Shown one piece after another: positions 50,751 to 60,366 of a stretch of 64,000 nt of DNA. A model generated the notes under the pieces. It was not told the DNA's origin, searched no databases, and saw only the letters and a program-made list of their open reading frames with translations. The position numbers and the translations under genes are program-made. Numbering within the stretch: the stretch's first letter is position 1; each line of letters begins with the position of its first letter. This stretch comes from WHSW01 sp963767285 (GTDB lineage: Bacteria > Actinomycetota > Thermoleophilia > Solirubrobacterales > 70-9), in assembly GCA_963767285.1 (NCBI GenBank), contig CAVYDJ010000002.1, forward strand, positions 372,001 through 436,000. The letters are read 5' to 3'.

Positions 50751-53579
50751 TTAGCCGGGGACCGTCTCCCTTGTGGGGTCGGCCAGCGAGCGCCGGTTGT
50801 CGGCTGCCTCGGCGGGTCCGGGAACGCCCGTATCGTGCTCGAGGCCGGCCCAGAAGCCAGGCTTCGACTCGATCGCGCTGAGCAGCGCGGCGACGACGCG
50901 GGGGCAGAACTGGGTGCCCGCCTTGCTCTCGATCTCGGCCTTCGCGACCTCGAGCGGCAGCGCCTTGCGATACGGGCGGTCGCTGATCATCGCGTCGAGC
51001 GAGTCGGCGACCGAGAGCAGCCGCGCCGCGAGCGGGATCTCCTCGCCGAGCAGGCGGTCCGGGTAGCCGGCGCCGTCGAAGCGCTCGTGGTGGCTGCGGA
51101 CCATCTGCTTGACGACCGCCGGCAGCTCGAGCTCGGCGACGATGTAGCTCGACATCTCCGGGTGGCGACGCATGATCGCGAACTCCTGGGGGTCGAGCGG
51201 GCCGGGCTTGAGCAGGATCGCGTCCGGGACCGCGATCTTGCCGATGTCGTGGATCACCGCGCCCACTCGGATCGCGGCAAGCTGCGAGTCGTCGAAGCCG
51301 AGCTCGTCGGCGAGCACGACGGCGATGTCGGCGACCCGCTCGGTGTGGCCGCTCGTCATCGGGTCCTTGGCCTCGACCGTGCGTGCCAGTGACGTGATCG
51401 TCGAGATATAGGAGTGGTGCATGCGGCCGAGCAGCTGCTGGTTGTCGTTCAGCAGGCCGCGCAGGCTCGCGTTCGCCTGCTCGAGGTCGTCGTTGGTCGC
51501 CCTCAGTTCGGTGACCGTGGCCCGGGAGCGATCGAGGTACTGCTTCTCGGCGATCCACAGCATCAGCACTGGCAGCCCGAAGACGGCGATCGCGTAGAGC
51601 CCGAAGCTGAGCTCGGCGATCACGAAGGTCCCGGCGAGCAGGCCGAAGGCGAGATAGTGGGGCGTCATCCAGGCGAGGCGTTCGCGCCAGACCGCGAGCG
51701 GGCTGCGGCTCTCGGCGAGCCCCATCACGATGGCCAGCAGGCCCGAGTTGACCGCGTAGTAGACGACTCCGGCCAGCGCTCCGACCACGATCAGCGCGCC
51801 GCCTTCGCCCGCCGGTACCACCTGGAAGACCCATGCCGCCGCGGCGCCGGCAAGCGAGAGGGCCCCGAAGTCGAATCCCCACTTGAGCACCGGATCGTGG
51901 CGGATCACGCGGCCGAGCGCGATCATCGCCTCGGCGGCAATCGGGCCAAGCGGGCCGAAGAAGTAGGCGAGCGCGAGCACGGGGATCGCGGCGGGCGAGA
52001 GGTTGGCGCGCTCGAAGACGTCGATCCGGGCTGCGTCGAGCGCGACCACGGAGACGACCAGCGCCACGAACAGCCACGGCTCGGCGGCGATCCCCGCGTG
52101 GCTGGAGAGCGCACCGACGACCGCGGTCGCGGCCACGAGCAGGCCGATGTAGATCTCGATCGCCGGGTTGCGCTTGGTGGGCTGGTCTGGCGCCTCCTGC
52201 TCCTCCTCGACGGTTGCCCCAGCGGCGGCGGCGGAAGCGGAGGTCGGCGCGGGGTGGATGCGCGCGACGGACGCGGGCGTAGGAACGGAAGTGTGGGGCA
52301 TCGCGTCCAGCGCGATCGCGGTCTCGGCTGCGATCGCGGAGCTCGAGTCCGACTGCGCGAGCGCGTCGCGGATCCCGGCGGCGAGCGCGATCCTGGTGCG
52401 GTTGCGGCCGCCGAGCTTGGCGTCGTAGACGGCAGCGTCGGCGGCGCCGAGCAGTCCCTCGGCGGTGTCGGAATGCTCGGGGAAGGAGGCGATGCCGGCG
52501 CTGATCGTCATCCCGAGCGTCTCGTGGGCGCCCGCGAACTCGACCTCGATCTCGGCGACCGCGGCGCGGATCTCCTCCGCGATCTCGCGACTGCGGTCGA
52601 GCGGGCTCTTCGGCAGCAGGACGCACAGCTCGTCGCCGCCGAACCGGGCGGCGATCCCCTCGTGGCGTTCCGCCGCCTTCGCGACCGTGTCGGCCACCGC
52701 CTTGATCACCTCGTCGCCGGCCAGGTGGCCGTGGCGGTTGTTGACCAGGCGCAGCTGATCGAGGTCGATCATCACGACCGACAGCCCGCCCTCGCGGCGG
52801 GCCGCGGCGCTGAGCGCATCCTCGAGCTCGACGGCCAGGTAGGCGGAGTTGTAGAGCCCGGTCTTCGGATCGGTGCGTGACTTGTGCTCGAGCAGCGGCA
52901 CCCAAAGGGCGCGGTAGATGAGCGCGATCGGCCCGGCGGCGAGCAGGGTGAGCGCCGGCGCCACGGCCCACAACGCGGCCACGCAGGCGCCGGTCATGGT
53001 CAGCGCGATGTCCATCGGGAAGCAGCTGAACATGTCGCGTGCGCACTGGGTGAGGCTGCGTCCGCGGGTGACGCTGACCACGCCGATGATCAGGGCGTGG
53101 TTGACCACCACGAAGGCGAGGGCGGCGAGCGCGAGCGCCGCCGGGACCTCGAGCCCGAAGCTCGATCCGTTAAGCGTCCCGCCCGCGACCACGATCGCGT
53201 GGGCGACCATCCCCGCAAGCGTGTAGTTGGCGACGTTGAACGCCACCATGTACCAGCGGAAGTGGTGGGAGACCCAGCCGGGCACGAACGAGACGACCGC
53301 GAGCACCGCGACCGCCCAGGGCGGCAGCAGGACCGACGCGGCGAAGAAGATGATCAGGTTGGGCTGGAACGAGAAGTTCGCCGGGGCGAAGACCTCGAAC
53401 AGGTTGGCGACGGCGCAGAGCAGCGCCGCGACCACGAACAGGGCCGGTTCGAGCTCGGGACCCTCCTGCAGCATCGTGCCGGCGACCACGGCCGCGGCCG
53501 CAAACCCGGCGACGCTGCCGATGTAGCAGCGGGCAGCCAGGGGCAGTCCCCGGAATATGGGCGCGCGCGGTTGCGACAT
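50751..53579 (-). CDS. Membrane GGDEF plus HD-GYP c-di-GMP protein
   Basis: About 942 residues from the ATG at 53579. A first membrane block (about residues 15-225) is followed by a GGDEF domain (about 235-400) with GGDEL in place of GGDEF and no RxxD inhibitory site. A linker and a second membrane block (about 460-680) follow, then a coiled coil and an HD-GYP domain (about 725-900). The HD-GYP motifs are intact: VIHDIGKIAVPD, HPEMSSYIV, HHERFDGAGYP. It is therefore probably a c-di-GMP phosphodiesterase with a possibly inactive or GTP-sensing GGDEF domain. A start at 53678 is open but lacks homology. Confidence 0.9.
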   Translation of the reverse strand: MSQPRAPIFRGLPLAARCYIGSVAGFAAAAVVAGTMLQEGPELEPALFVVAALLCAVANLFEVFAPANFSFQPNLIIFFAASVLLPPWAVAVLAVVSFVPGWVSHHFRWYMVAFNVANYTLAGMVAHAIVVAGGTLNGSSFGLEVPAALALAALAFVVVNHALIIGVVSVTRGRSLTQCARDMFSCFPMDIALTMTGACVAALWAVAPALTLLAAGPIALIYRALWVPLLEHKSRTDPKTGLYNSAYLAVELEDALSAAARREGGLSVVMIDLDQLRLVNNRHGHLAGDEVIKAVADTVAKAAERHEGIAARFGGDELCVLLPKSPLDRSREIAEEIRAAVAEIEVEFAGAHETLGMTISAGIASFPEHSDTAEGLLGAADAAVYDAKLGGRNRTRIALAAGIRDALAQSDSSSAIAAETAIALDAMPHTSVPTPASVARIHPAPTSASAAAAGATVEEEQEAPDQPTKRNPAIEIYIGLLVAATAVVGALSSHAGIAAEPWLFVALVVSVVALDAARIDVFERANLSPAAIPVLALAYFFGPLGPIAAEAMIALGRVIRHDPVLKWGFDFGALSLAGAAAAWVFQVVPAGEGGALIVVGALAGVVYYAVNSGLLAIVMGLAESRSPLAVWRERLAWMTPHYLAFGLLAGTFVIAELSFGLYAIAVFGLPVLMLWIAEKQYLDRSRATVTELRATNDDLEQANASLRGLLNDNQQLLGRMHHSYISTITSLARTVEAKDPMTSGHTERVADIAVVLADELGFDDSQLAAIRVGAVIHDIGKIAVPDAILLKPGPLDPQEFAIMRRHPEMSSYIVAELELPAVVKQMVRSHHERFDGAGYPDRLLGEEIPLAARLLSVADSLDAMISDRPYRKALPLEVAKAEIESKAGTQFCPRVVAALLSAIESKPGFWAGLEHDTGVPGPAEAADNRRSLADPTRETVPG

Positions 53580-53625
53580 CTCCGATTCCCCATCGGCACC
53601 CCGGCGGGGAAGGTTTAGTGCCTGA

Positions 53626-54486
53626 TCAGCGGCGCAGTCCGCTCGAGGGCTGTGCCTGATCGAGGTCCGCGCGCTCAAGCGTCTCGGCTGCGTTGACGGG
53701 GGCCGGGGTGAGCCCTGCGGCGACGATCACCAGCGTGAAGGCGGCGAGTCGCGCGACGACCCCGAGCGGCTCGTCTGGGAACGGTTCGGAGAAGACGAGC
53801 GGACCGGCCGCGATCGTCAGCGCGTTCGCGGCGACGCTGGTCAGCGCGATCACCGGCACGGCCTTGCCGATCTGCAGGCTGCGCGCCGAGACGACCAGGC
53901 CGACGGCGGAGCAGAGCGCGATTACCACAGCCCCGGGACTGAGGACGATCGCTGTCCAGGCGGAGTCGCCCAGCTCTCCCGACAGCGCCTTGATCGTCGT
54001 GTCGGATGCGGCCCAGAAGAGGCCGGCCGAGACGCCCAGCATCACGCCCTCGCGCGGATTGCGGATCGCCGCGACGGCGACTGCGATCGCCGCGGCGGTG
54101 ACGATGGCGACGTAAACGACCAGGCGACCGGTCTCGTAGTCGGAGTGGGCCTCGTTGCCTGCCCCTTCGAGCGTCGCCGCCAGGAACGCGAGGCCGAGGG
54201 CCGCGAGGCCGACGCCGATCCACTCGCGGCGCGTGACCTGGTGCGCGAACAGGCGGTCCGCGGTCACCGTCAACAGCACCAGCCCGCCGGCGATCACCGA
54301 CTGCACGAGCGAGATCGGCGCCAGCGCGAGCGCCCCGACGTGGAGGCCCCAGCCGGCCATCGCGACGACGATCCCGAGCGTGTACCAGGGGGAGCGAAAG
54401 AGCGCCAGCGAGGTGCGGATCGGGCGCCGCATCTCGACCGCCGGGGATTCGATCGCGCCGCGATGCTTGTAGAGGAAGCCGAGCAC
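53626..54486 (-). CDS. EamA/NIPA-like DMT-superfamily transporter
   Basis: At least 286 residues with about eight to nine hydrophobic helices; the EPFPDEPLGVVARLAAF segment is typical of this DMT subgroup. The first usable GTG (54486) would cut through the first membrane helix. In-frame DNA upstream to the TAG at 54559 encodes SLSVQIGLLLALATAFASV, which looks like that missing helix, but contains no ATG, GTG or TTG, only a CTG at 54543. So the real start may be the CTG. The TAG is the stop of the upstream 81-residue gene, in the same frame. Substrate unknown; NIPA-like proteins move Mg2+. Confidence 0.8.
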   Translation of the reverse strand: MLGFLYKHRGAIESPAVEMRRPIRTSLALFRSPWYTLGIVVAMAGWGLHVGALALAPISLVQSVIAGGLVLLTVTADRLFAHQVTRREWIGVGLAALGLAFLAATLEGAGNEAHSDYETGRLVVYVAIVTAAAIAVAVAAIRNPREGVMLGVSAGLFWAASDTTIKALSGELGDSAWTAIVLSPGAVVIALCSAVGLVVSARSLQIGKAVPVIALTSVAANALTIAAGPLVFSEPFPDEPLGVVARLAAFTLVIVAAGLTPAPVNAAETLERADLDQAQPSSGLRR

Positions 54487-54558
54487 GGAGGCGAACGCCG
54501 TCGCCAGCGCCAGCAGCAGGCCGATCTGAACCGAGAGGCTCAGGGGTGCGCTCGTCGG

Positions 54559-54804
54559 CTAGGCCGCGGTGCCCGGATCGGGGTCGGGGTCCTGCTCGGA
54601 CTCGGGCGACTTCGGCTCGAGCTCGGCGTCGAGCTGGATCGCCCGGATCGCGTGCTCGTCGGGCAGCTTCGCCAGCACCTCCTGGACGATCGCCTGGATC
54701 TGGCGCTCGTCGTGCCCGAAGTCGTCGAGTAGCCCGCGCAGCGCGGTGTGCGTGATCTTCAGCTGCGCCGGTGTGAGCTCGAGGTGATAGTTGATCGACT
54801 CCAC
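54559..54804 (-). CDS. Small conserved hypothetical protein
   Basis: An 81-residue protein, mostly helical (LTPAQLKITHTALRGLLDDF, QIQAIVQEVLAKLPDEHAI) with an acidic Asp/Pro-rich tail. It has no family I can name, no signal and no membrane segment. It sits immediately upstream of the DMT transporter in the same frame, separated only by its TAG stop. The start ATG at 54804 is 30 bp from the stop of the copper oxidase gene. Confidence 0.7.
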   Translation of the reverse strand: MESINYHLELTPAQLKITHTALRGLLDDFGHDERQIQAIVQEVLAKLPDEHAIRAIQLDAELEPKSPESEQDPDPDPGTAA

Positions 54805-54834
54805 GGCGCCATTATGACGCCGCGGGGAGGATTC

Positions 54835-56880
54835 TCAGCGGACGTAGAGCTGGTGGCCCTTGGACGGGACCGGGCCGTCGGCGTCCGTACGGTTGACGTA
54901 CAGCAGGTACGGACCGTCCGCCGCGACCTTCGCGTTCGGTGGCGCCGCGACCCGCAGCGAGTGGCCGTGGTGGGAGACGACCGGGAGCTCGATCGCCCGC
55001 TGATCGGCGTCGATCACGTGCGTGAGGGCCGTGTTGCGCATCAGCATCACGCTCTCGACCTGGCCGGCGTCGATGCTCGAGCGAAGCTCGAACTCGTCGC
55101 CGTGGCGGATCCGCTTCGGCGCCTCATCGATCCTCGGGCGCGGGCCGCGGAACAGGTACGGCGGCTCGAACACCTCGAAGCTCGGGTCGCGCCCGTCGTT
55201 GGGCCCGAAGCCGCCGGGAATCGTGATGTGGCTCAGATACAGCGTCGTGATCGGGGCGTGGCCACCGATCAGGACCTTCCCATCCGGAAGCAGCGCCGCG
55301 GTGTTGTGGTAGGTGCGCGGCTGGTGGCTCTGGGCGAGCGGACGCCAGGTCCGGGTCTCGGGATCGAAGAGCTCCGCCTGGCGGATCGGGTACTCCGTCC
55401 CGGGCGCGTCGACGGCGTCGCGGTCGGAGCCGTTGAAGGCGATCACCTCGCCGGTCGGCAGCAGGACGCCGGTGGGATACCAGCGCGGCCGCGCGAAGTC
55501 ACCCGTGGGCTCGGTCGTGATCGCGTCCCCGTTGGCGGTGTCGACCGTCGTGATCCGGCTGTCGGAGGTCGCGACGTAGCTGCCGGGGCTGGCGACCGGG
55601 TAGCCGAGCACGCCGCCTGCGGTCAGGAAGCTCGCCTTCGAATAGCCGCCGTCCCCTTCGGGCTGCAGCGGCAGCATGATCGAGAAGGTCGAGCCGCGGA
55701 AGCCGGGGATCGTCGCGCCCGGCCCGAGGCCCGGGACGCCGAGCCCCTGGAGGTCGGTGATCTGGTGCTGGAGGGTCTCCAGTCCGCCGGCCGCGGGGTC
55801 GAGTCCGCCGAGGCCGGGAATTCCGAGGTCGGTCCACGTCTTCGACTGCGGGTCGTAGGCGGCGGCGATGTTCCAGAGCGCCATGTCGTACGACTGGCCG
55901 AACGGGTTGAACGACTGTCCGGCGGCGTCGTAGTAGACGTTGCCGTCCGGGAGCAGATGCAGCCGGGGATACAGCGGCAGGGAGCGCTTCGCGGCGGCGC
56001 CGTTGTCGGCCCAGGTGCCGGTCGCGGTGTCGTAGGTCTCCGTCTCGGTGACGTTGGTGCCGGAGCCGAAAGGCCGATCCGGATACACGGGCTTGAGCAG
56101 CTTCTGGACCCCGCTCGCGACGAACAGGTCTCCGTCGGCGAGCGTGACCATGCTCGGGTACCAGCGGCCGATCTGCATCGAGCCGCTCTGGGTCCAGGTG
56201 TTCGTCTCCGGGTCGAAGATCCGTGTGTTCTCCAGGCCCTCGAGCTCGGAGACGCCGAGGCCCGAGTCGGCGACCTCCGGGTCGAGGTAGTAGGAGGTCC
56301 CGCCGGTGGCGAGCACGCGCCCGTCGGGGAGGAAGACGAGGTCGGAGCAGAAGAGCGCGCCGTCGTTGTTCGTCTCGCTGTTGCCGCCGGGGAAGATCTC
56401 GTGGTTGTCGTGACCGTCGGGGTTCGCGCCGCCGTCGACCGGAGTCGGGTGCTCCCAGCGGGGCTTGCGTCCCTTGCCGCGCAACGTCAGCACCCGGGTC
56501 TGGTCGTTGAGGATTCCCGTGCTCCCCGCCTCGGCGACGATCGAAAGCTTGATCCGCTCGGTCCCCTCGAGCGCGTTCCAATACAGGATCCGCCCGTCCG
56601 GCATGATCGCCAGCGAGCCGGCGGCGGGCTTGCAGTGCAGGGCACCGTCCTCGCCCGTGATGCACTTCGTGTTCGCGTCCTCGCCGTTGATCTGCGGCTC
56701 GGAGAACGGCTTCCCGAACCGTCCCGACTGCGCCGGATCGTCGGAGACCGGCAACGGCGGCAGCGGCGGGCCGATCGCGAGCTCATCGTGGGCGCCGGCC
56801 ACGCCCGGCGCGACGACGCCGCAAGCGCAAGCGGCCAGTACGCCAAAGATCAACGCCCCACGACGTCGAACGATTCCCAT
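54835..56880 (-). CDS. Galactose-oxidase-like copper radical oxidase (GlxA-like)
   Basis: A 681-residue secreted protein. A signal peptide (about residues 7-30, ending GVAGA) leads to a Kelch-type propeller and a C-terminal DUF1929 domain (FEPPYLFRGPRP). The Cys/Tyr cofactor partners are probably the Cys in LFCSDLVF and the Tyr in WYPSMVTL. Copper ligands are TYHN (Tyr-His) and the His in THVIDADQR. So the radical copper site appears complete. Related Streptomyces GlxA oxidises aldehydes or glycans and is needed for hyphal cell-wall glycan deposition. The substrate here is unknown. It is divergent from the DrrAB-type exporter. Confidence 0.87.
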   Translation of the reverse strand: MGIVRRRGALIFGVLAACACGVVAPGVAGAHDELAIGPPLPPLPVSDDPAQSGRFGKPFSEPQINGEDANTKCITGEDGALHCKPAAGSLAIMPDGRILYWNALEGTERIKLSIVAEAGSTGILNDQTRVLTLRGKGRKPRWEHPTPVDGGANPDGHDNHEIFPGGNSETNNDGALFCSDLVFLPDGRVLATGGTSYYLDPEVADSGLGVSELEGLENTRIFDPETNTWTQSGSMQIGRWYPSMVTLADGDLFVASGVQKLLKPVYPDRPFGSGTNVTETETYDTATGTWADNGAAAKRSLPLYPRLHLLPDGNVYYDAAGQSFNPFGQSYDMALWNIAAAYDPQSKTWTDLGIPGLGGLDPAAGGLETLQHQITDLQGLGVPGLGPGATIPGFRGSTFSIMLPLQPEGDGGYSKASFLTAGGVLGYPVASPGSYVATSDSRITTVDTANGDAITTEPTGDFARPRWYPTGVLLPTGEVIAFNGSDRDAVDAPGTEYPIRQAELFDPETRTWRPLAQSHQPRTYHNTAALLPDGKVLIGGHAPITTLYLSHITIPGGFGPNDGRDPSFEVFEPPYLFRGPRPRIDEAPKRIRHGDEFELRSSIDAGQVESVMLMRNTALTHVIDADQRAIELPVVSHHGHSLRVAAPPNAKVAADGPYLLYVNRTDADGPVPSKGHQLYVR

Positions 56881-56956
56881 AACCCCGCAGCCAGAATAAC
56901 GCGTATCGCTGGCCGTGTAGCCAGTTCTTACCTACGGTTCGCTACCTTCGTTCGGG

Positions 56957-57979
56957 GTGTCGATCAGAGGCGAATTCAGCGGCGATTGGGCGATCGAGAC
57001 GGAGGGGCTGCGCAAGTCCTTCAAGGACGTCGAGGCGCTCTGCGGGATCGACCTTCAGGTCGAACCCGGGACCGTGCTCGGGCTGCTCGGCCCGAACGGC
57101 GCCGGGAAGACCACCGCCGTCCGCATCCTGACCACGCTGCTGCCGCCCACGGCGGGCAGCGCCCGCGTCGCCGGGCTCGACGTCGTCCGCGATGCCGCCA
57201 GGCTCCGCGAGCGGATCGGGCTGGCGGGCCAGTACGCCGCCGTCGACGAGGGCCTCACCGGGTTCGAGAACCTGGAGATGGTCGGCCGCCTCTACCACCT
57301 TGGCCGCGGGCCGTCACGGCAGCGCGCCACCGAGCTGCTCGAGGACTTCGACCTCGTCGAGGCCGGAGACCGGCTGGTGAACACGTACTCGGGCGGGATG
57401 CGCCGACGGCTCGACCTCGGCGCCGCCCTCGTCGCCCGCCCCGAGGTGCTCTTCCTGGACGAGCCGACCACCGGCCTCGATCCCCGCAGCCGGATCTCGC
57501 TGTGGGAGGTGATCGAGGCGCGGGTCGCCCAGGGGTCGACCGTCCTGCTCACCACCCAGTACCTCGACGAGGCCGACCGACTCGCCGACCGGATCGCGGT
57601 GATCGATCACGGCAACCTGATCGCCGAGGGCACCCCGGACGAGCTCAAGGAGCGTGTCGGCGGCGAGCGGATCGAGGTCAGGCTCGAGCGTCCGGAGCAG
57701 GCGGATGAGGCGATCGCGGCGCTGACGGAGCTCGCCGGCGACACGCCGTCGGCAACCGACGGCGTCGTCCGGGTTCCCGTGCGCGACCAGGGGGGCGCGA
57801 TCGCCTCCGCCGTGCGCAGGCTCGACGCCGCGCGGATCGAGGTCGAGGACATCGCCTTGCGCCGTCCGACCCTCGACGACGTCTTCCTGACGCTGACCGG
57901 GCGACCGCCCGAGCCCGAGGACGGCGAGGACGGCGAGGACCCCGAGGCCGTCGAGCGCGAGACGGAGGCCGTGCGGTGA
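56957..57979 (+). CDS. ABC transporter ATP-binding protein (DrrA family)
   Basis: A 340-residue ATPase with a GTG start. Walker A GPNGAGKTTAVR, signature YSGGMRRRLDL, Walker B VLFLDEPTTGLDP, and TTQYLDEADRLADRIAVIDHG are the DrrA-type pattern. A C-terminal extension (about residues 240-340) matches the daunorubicin-resistance subgroup. It overlaps the permease by 4 bp (GTGA). The substrate is probably a hydrophobic compound or lipid. Confidence 0.95.
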   Translation: MSIRGEFSGDWAIETEGLRKSFKDVEALCGIDLQVEPGTVLGLLGPNGAGKTTAVRILTTLLPPTAGSARVAGLDVVRDAARLRERIGLAGQYAAVDEGLTGFENLEMVGRLYHLGRGPSRQRATELLEDFDLVEAGDRLVNTYSGGMRRRLDLGAALVARPEVLFLDEPTTGLDPRSRISLWEVIEARVAQGSTVLLTTQYLDEADRLADRIAVIDHGNLIAEGTPDELKERVGGERIEVRLERPEQADEAIAALTELAGDTPSATDGVVRVPVRDQGGAIASAVRRLDAARIEVEDIALRRPTLDDVFLTLTGRPPEPEDGEDGEDPEAVERETEAVR

Positions 57980-58746
57980 GCTACGCGATCTCCGACACGC
58001 TGGTGCTGGCGCTGCGGGCGCTGCGGCGGATCCCGCGCAACCCGGAGCTGCTGACCGCCTACACGGTGCAGCCGATCATGTTCACGCTGCTGTTCGTCTA
58101 CGTCTTCGGCGGTGCGATCGCGACCCCCGGATACGACGGCTACGCCGATTTCATGATCCCCGGGATCATCGTCCAGCAGATGTCGTTCGGCGGATTCGCC
58201 ACCGCGCTCGGGCTGGTCGACGATCTCAAGAAGGGCCTCGTCGATCGCTTCCGCTCGCTGCCGATGTCGCGCAGCGCGGTACTCACCGGCCGCACCCTCT
58301 CCGACATCGCCATGAACGCGCTCGCGCTGGCGGTGATGATCGTCGTCGGCTACGTGGTCGGCTTCTCCTTCGCGACCTCGCCGCCGGACGTGCTCGCCGG
58401 GATCGCCCTCTGCCTGCTCATCGGCTACGCGTTCTCCTGGATGTTCGCCTGCGTCGGGCTCTACTCGAGGACGCCCGAAGGGGCGAACACCTTCGGCTTC
58501 ATCGCGATCTTCCCGCTCACCTTCGCCTCCTCGGCTTTCGTGCCGACGGAGTCGATGCCGGATGCGCTGCGGACCTTCGCCGAGGACATCAACCCGTTCT
58601 CGTACATGGTCGACTCCGTCCGCCACCTGTTCGTGGGCGGACCGGGCGCCGGCGACATCCCCATCGCGATCGCCTGGTGCGTCGCCATGATCGCGTTCTT
58701 CGGGACTCTGGCGGTGCGGCGCTACCGCCACGCCGTGCTCGCCTAG
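57976..58746 (+). CDS. ABC-2 type permease (DrrB family)
   Basis: A 256-residue protein with six membrane helices; TYTVQPIMFTLLF-type first helix, GIIVQQMSFGGF and the SRTPEGANTFGF / FPLTFASSAFVP loop are the ABC2 membrane pattern. It is translationally coupled to the ATPase and probably forms a dimeric exporter with it. The drug or lipid exported is not known. Confidence 0.94.
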   Translation: MSYAISDTLVLALRALRRIPRNPELLTAYTVQPIMFTLLFVYVFGGAIATPGYDGYADFMIPGIIVQQMSFGGFATALGLVDDLKKGLVDRFRSLPMSRSAVLTGRTLSDIAMNALALAVMIVVGYVVGFSFATSPPDVLAGIALCLLIGYAFSWMFACVGLYSRTPEGANTFGFIAIFPLTFASSAFVPTESMPDALRTFAEDINPFSYMVDSVRHLFVGGPGAGDIPIAIAWCVAMIAFFGTLAVRRYRHAVLA

Positions 58747-58841
58747 CGCGAAGCACTGATCCATTCGCGTCTCGGCCGCGTTAGGCAGATCCGACAACGG
58801 TCGCCGCGGAGGGCGGCGCCACTCAGCAGAAAGGACCTGCA

Positions 58842-60296
58842 ATGAGGAAGCGAATGACTGCCAGAGGCTGGTCGCTCGTGGGCGCCCTGGCGCTCGCGAC
58901 GGCGATCGCTCTGCCGATGGCGATCGGCTCGAGCCACCGCGAGGCGCCCAACATCAGCCTCGACCCCTCGGCCGACAACACCGACGTCTACGCGTTCACC
59001 GCGGACGACGCGACCGGCGCGATCACGATCGCCTCGAACTGGATCCCGGGACAGGTTCCGGCCAACGGCCCGAACTTCTTCCGCTTCGACGATCGAGCGC
59101 GGTACTACAACAAGATCGATAACAACGGTGACGGCGTCGAGGACATCGCCTACCGGTTCACCTTCGAGACCGAGGTTCGCAACCCGAACTCGTTCCTGTA
59201 CGCGGGGCCGGGGACGCAGGACTACGACGGCCTGAACGTGATCCAGACTTACGATCTGGTCCGCGAGGACTACAAGAAGGGTGAGGTCGTCAAACAAACC
59301 AAACTCGCGAAGGACCTCCCCGTGGCGCCGCCGAACATCGGGCCGAAGACGTTCCCCAACTACGGGAACTTCGTCGCCGGGGCGACCCGGACGCTCAAGG
59401 ACGGCACGAAGCTGTTCGTCGGTACCCGCGACGATCCGTTCTTCGTCGACCTCGGGGCCGCGTTCGACGCGATCAACGTCCGCGTCCTGACCGGCAACCA
59501 GGGCTCCGGACGCGACGACCTCTCCGGTTACTGGACCTCGTCGACGGTCATGCAGATCCCTGAGGCTCTGGTCACCCGCGACAAGCAGCCGGTCGCCTCC
59601 GCTGACGCCGCCAACGCGGTGGTCGGCGTCTGGTCGACGACCGAGCGGCGCAAGCTCGAGGTCACCAACGCCAACTACGGCGCCGGCTCGAGCGAGCAGG
59701 TCAACGGCAAGAGGAACAAGTGGGTCCAGGTCTCGCGACTCGGCAACCCGCTCATCAACGAGGTCGTGATCCCGCTCGGCAAGAAGGACAAGTTCAACCG
59801 CACCACCCCGGACCGTGACGCCGAGCTCTACGGCTCGTTCGCCACGACACCGGAGCTGGCGGCGGTGCTGAACGCGTTGTTCGACATCAACGCTCCGGAG
59901 ACCGATCGCACCGACATCGTCCAGGCGGTGCTGCAGGGGATCCCCGGGCTCAACGAGCACTCCGGCAAGTTCGCCGGCACGCCCGTGGACACGCTGAAGC
60001 TCAACCTCGGCGTGCCGCCGTCGGCCGACCCGAGCCGCTTCGGAGTGATCGGCGGCGACAACGCCGGCTACCCGAACGGCCGCCGCCTGATCGACGATGT
60101 CGTCGACATCGACCTCCAGGTGATCGCCGGATTCCTGGTCGGCAACAAGGTGCCGCTGGGCGACGGCGTCGATCAGACCGACATCCCGTTCCTGGATCAG
60201 TTCCCGTACCTGGCGGACCCGCAGTCCGGATTCGATTCGGACCCGGGCCAGTACGTGGAGCCGGCCCACCCGCCGGTCCCGGCAGGTGGTAGCTGA
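58842..60296 (+). CDS. DUF4331 family secreted protein
   Basis: A 484-residue protein with AAAGGA at 58830-58835, 6 nt before the ATG. The signal peptide covers about residues 1-29. The mature N-terminus has the family hallmark SSHREAP followed by DNTDVYAF. It contains many Asp/Asn-rich turns and a conserved NGRRLIDDVVDI segment near the end. The role of DUF4331 proteins is unknown; it is probably an exported beta-rich protein. It is followed by a hairpin and then a TPR membrane protein, a pairing that may be functional. Confidence 0.88.
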   Translation: MRKRMTARGWSLVGALALATAIALPMAIGSSHREAPNISLDPSADNTDVYAFTADDATGAITIASNWIPGQVPANGPNFFRFDDRARYYNKIDNNGDGVEDIAYRFTFETEVRNPNSFLYAGPGTQDYDGLNVIQTYDLVREDYKKGEVVKQTKLAKDLPVAPPNIGPKTFPNYGNFVAGATRTLKDGTKLFVGTRDDPFFVDLGAAFDAINVRVLTGNQGSGRDDLSGYWTSSTVMQIPEALVTRDKQPVASADAANAVVGVWSTTERRKLEVTNANYGAGSSEQVNGKRNKWVQVSRLGNPLINEVVIPLGKKDKFNRTTPDRDAELYGSFATTPELAAVLNALFDINAPETDRTDIVQAVLQGIPGLNEHSGKFAGTPVDTLKLNLGVPPSADPSRFGVIGGDNAGYPNGRRLIDDVVDIDLQVIAGFLVGNKVPLGDGVDQTDIPFLDQFPYLADPQSGFDSDPGQYVEPAHPPVPAGGS

Positions 60297-60310
60297 GCCA
60301 AGGATGGCCA

Positions 60311-60338
60311 GGGGGAGCGCCCGCCAGGGCGCTCCCCC
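60311..60338. terminator. Strong hairpin between DUF4331 and TPR genes
   Basis: GGGGGAGCGCCC (60311-60322) pairs perfectly with GGGCGCTCCCCC (60327-60338) around a 4-nt GCCA loop. No T-tract follows, so it may be a partial terminator or an mRNA stabiliser that sets different levels of the two gene products. Confidence 0.65.
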
Positions 60339-60366
60339 CGCCTCCTTCATCGAAAGGTCTTCCGAG

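Noticed and set aside
56909..56924. CTGGC...GCCAG inverted repeat before the copper oxidase as an operator
   Set aside because: Arms of only 5 bp are expected by chance in GC-rich DNA.
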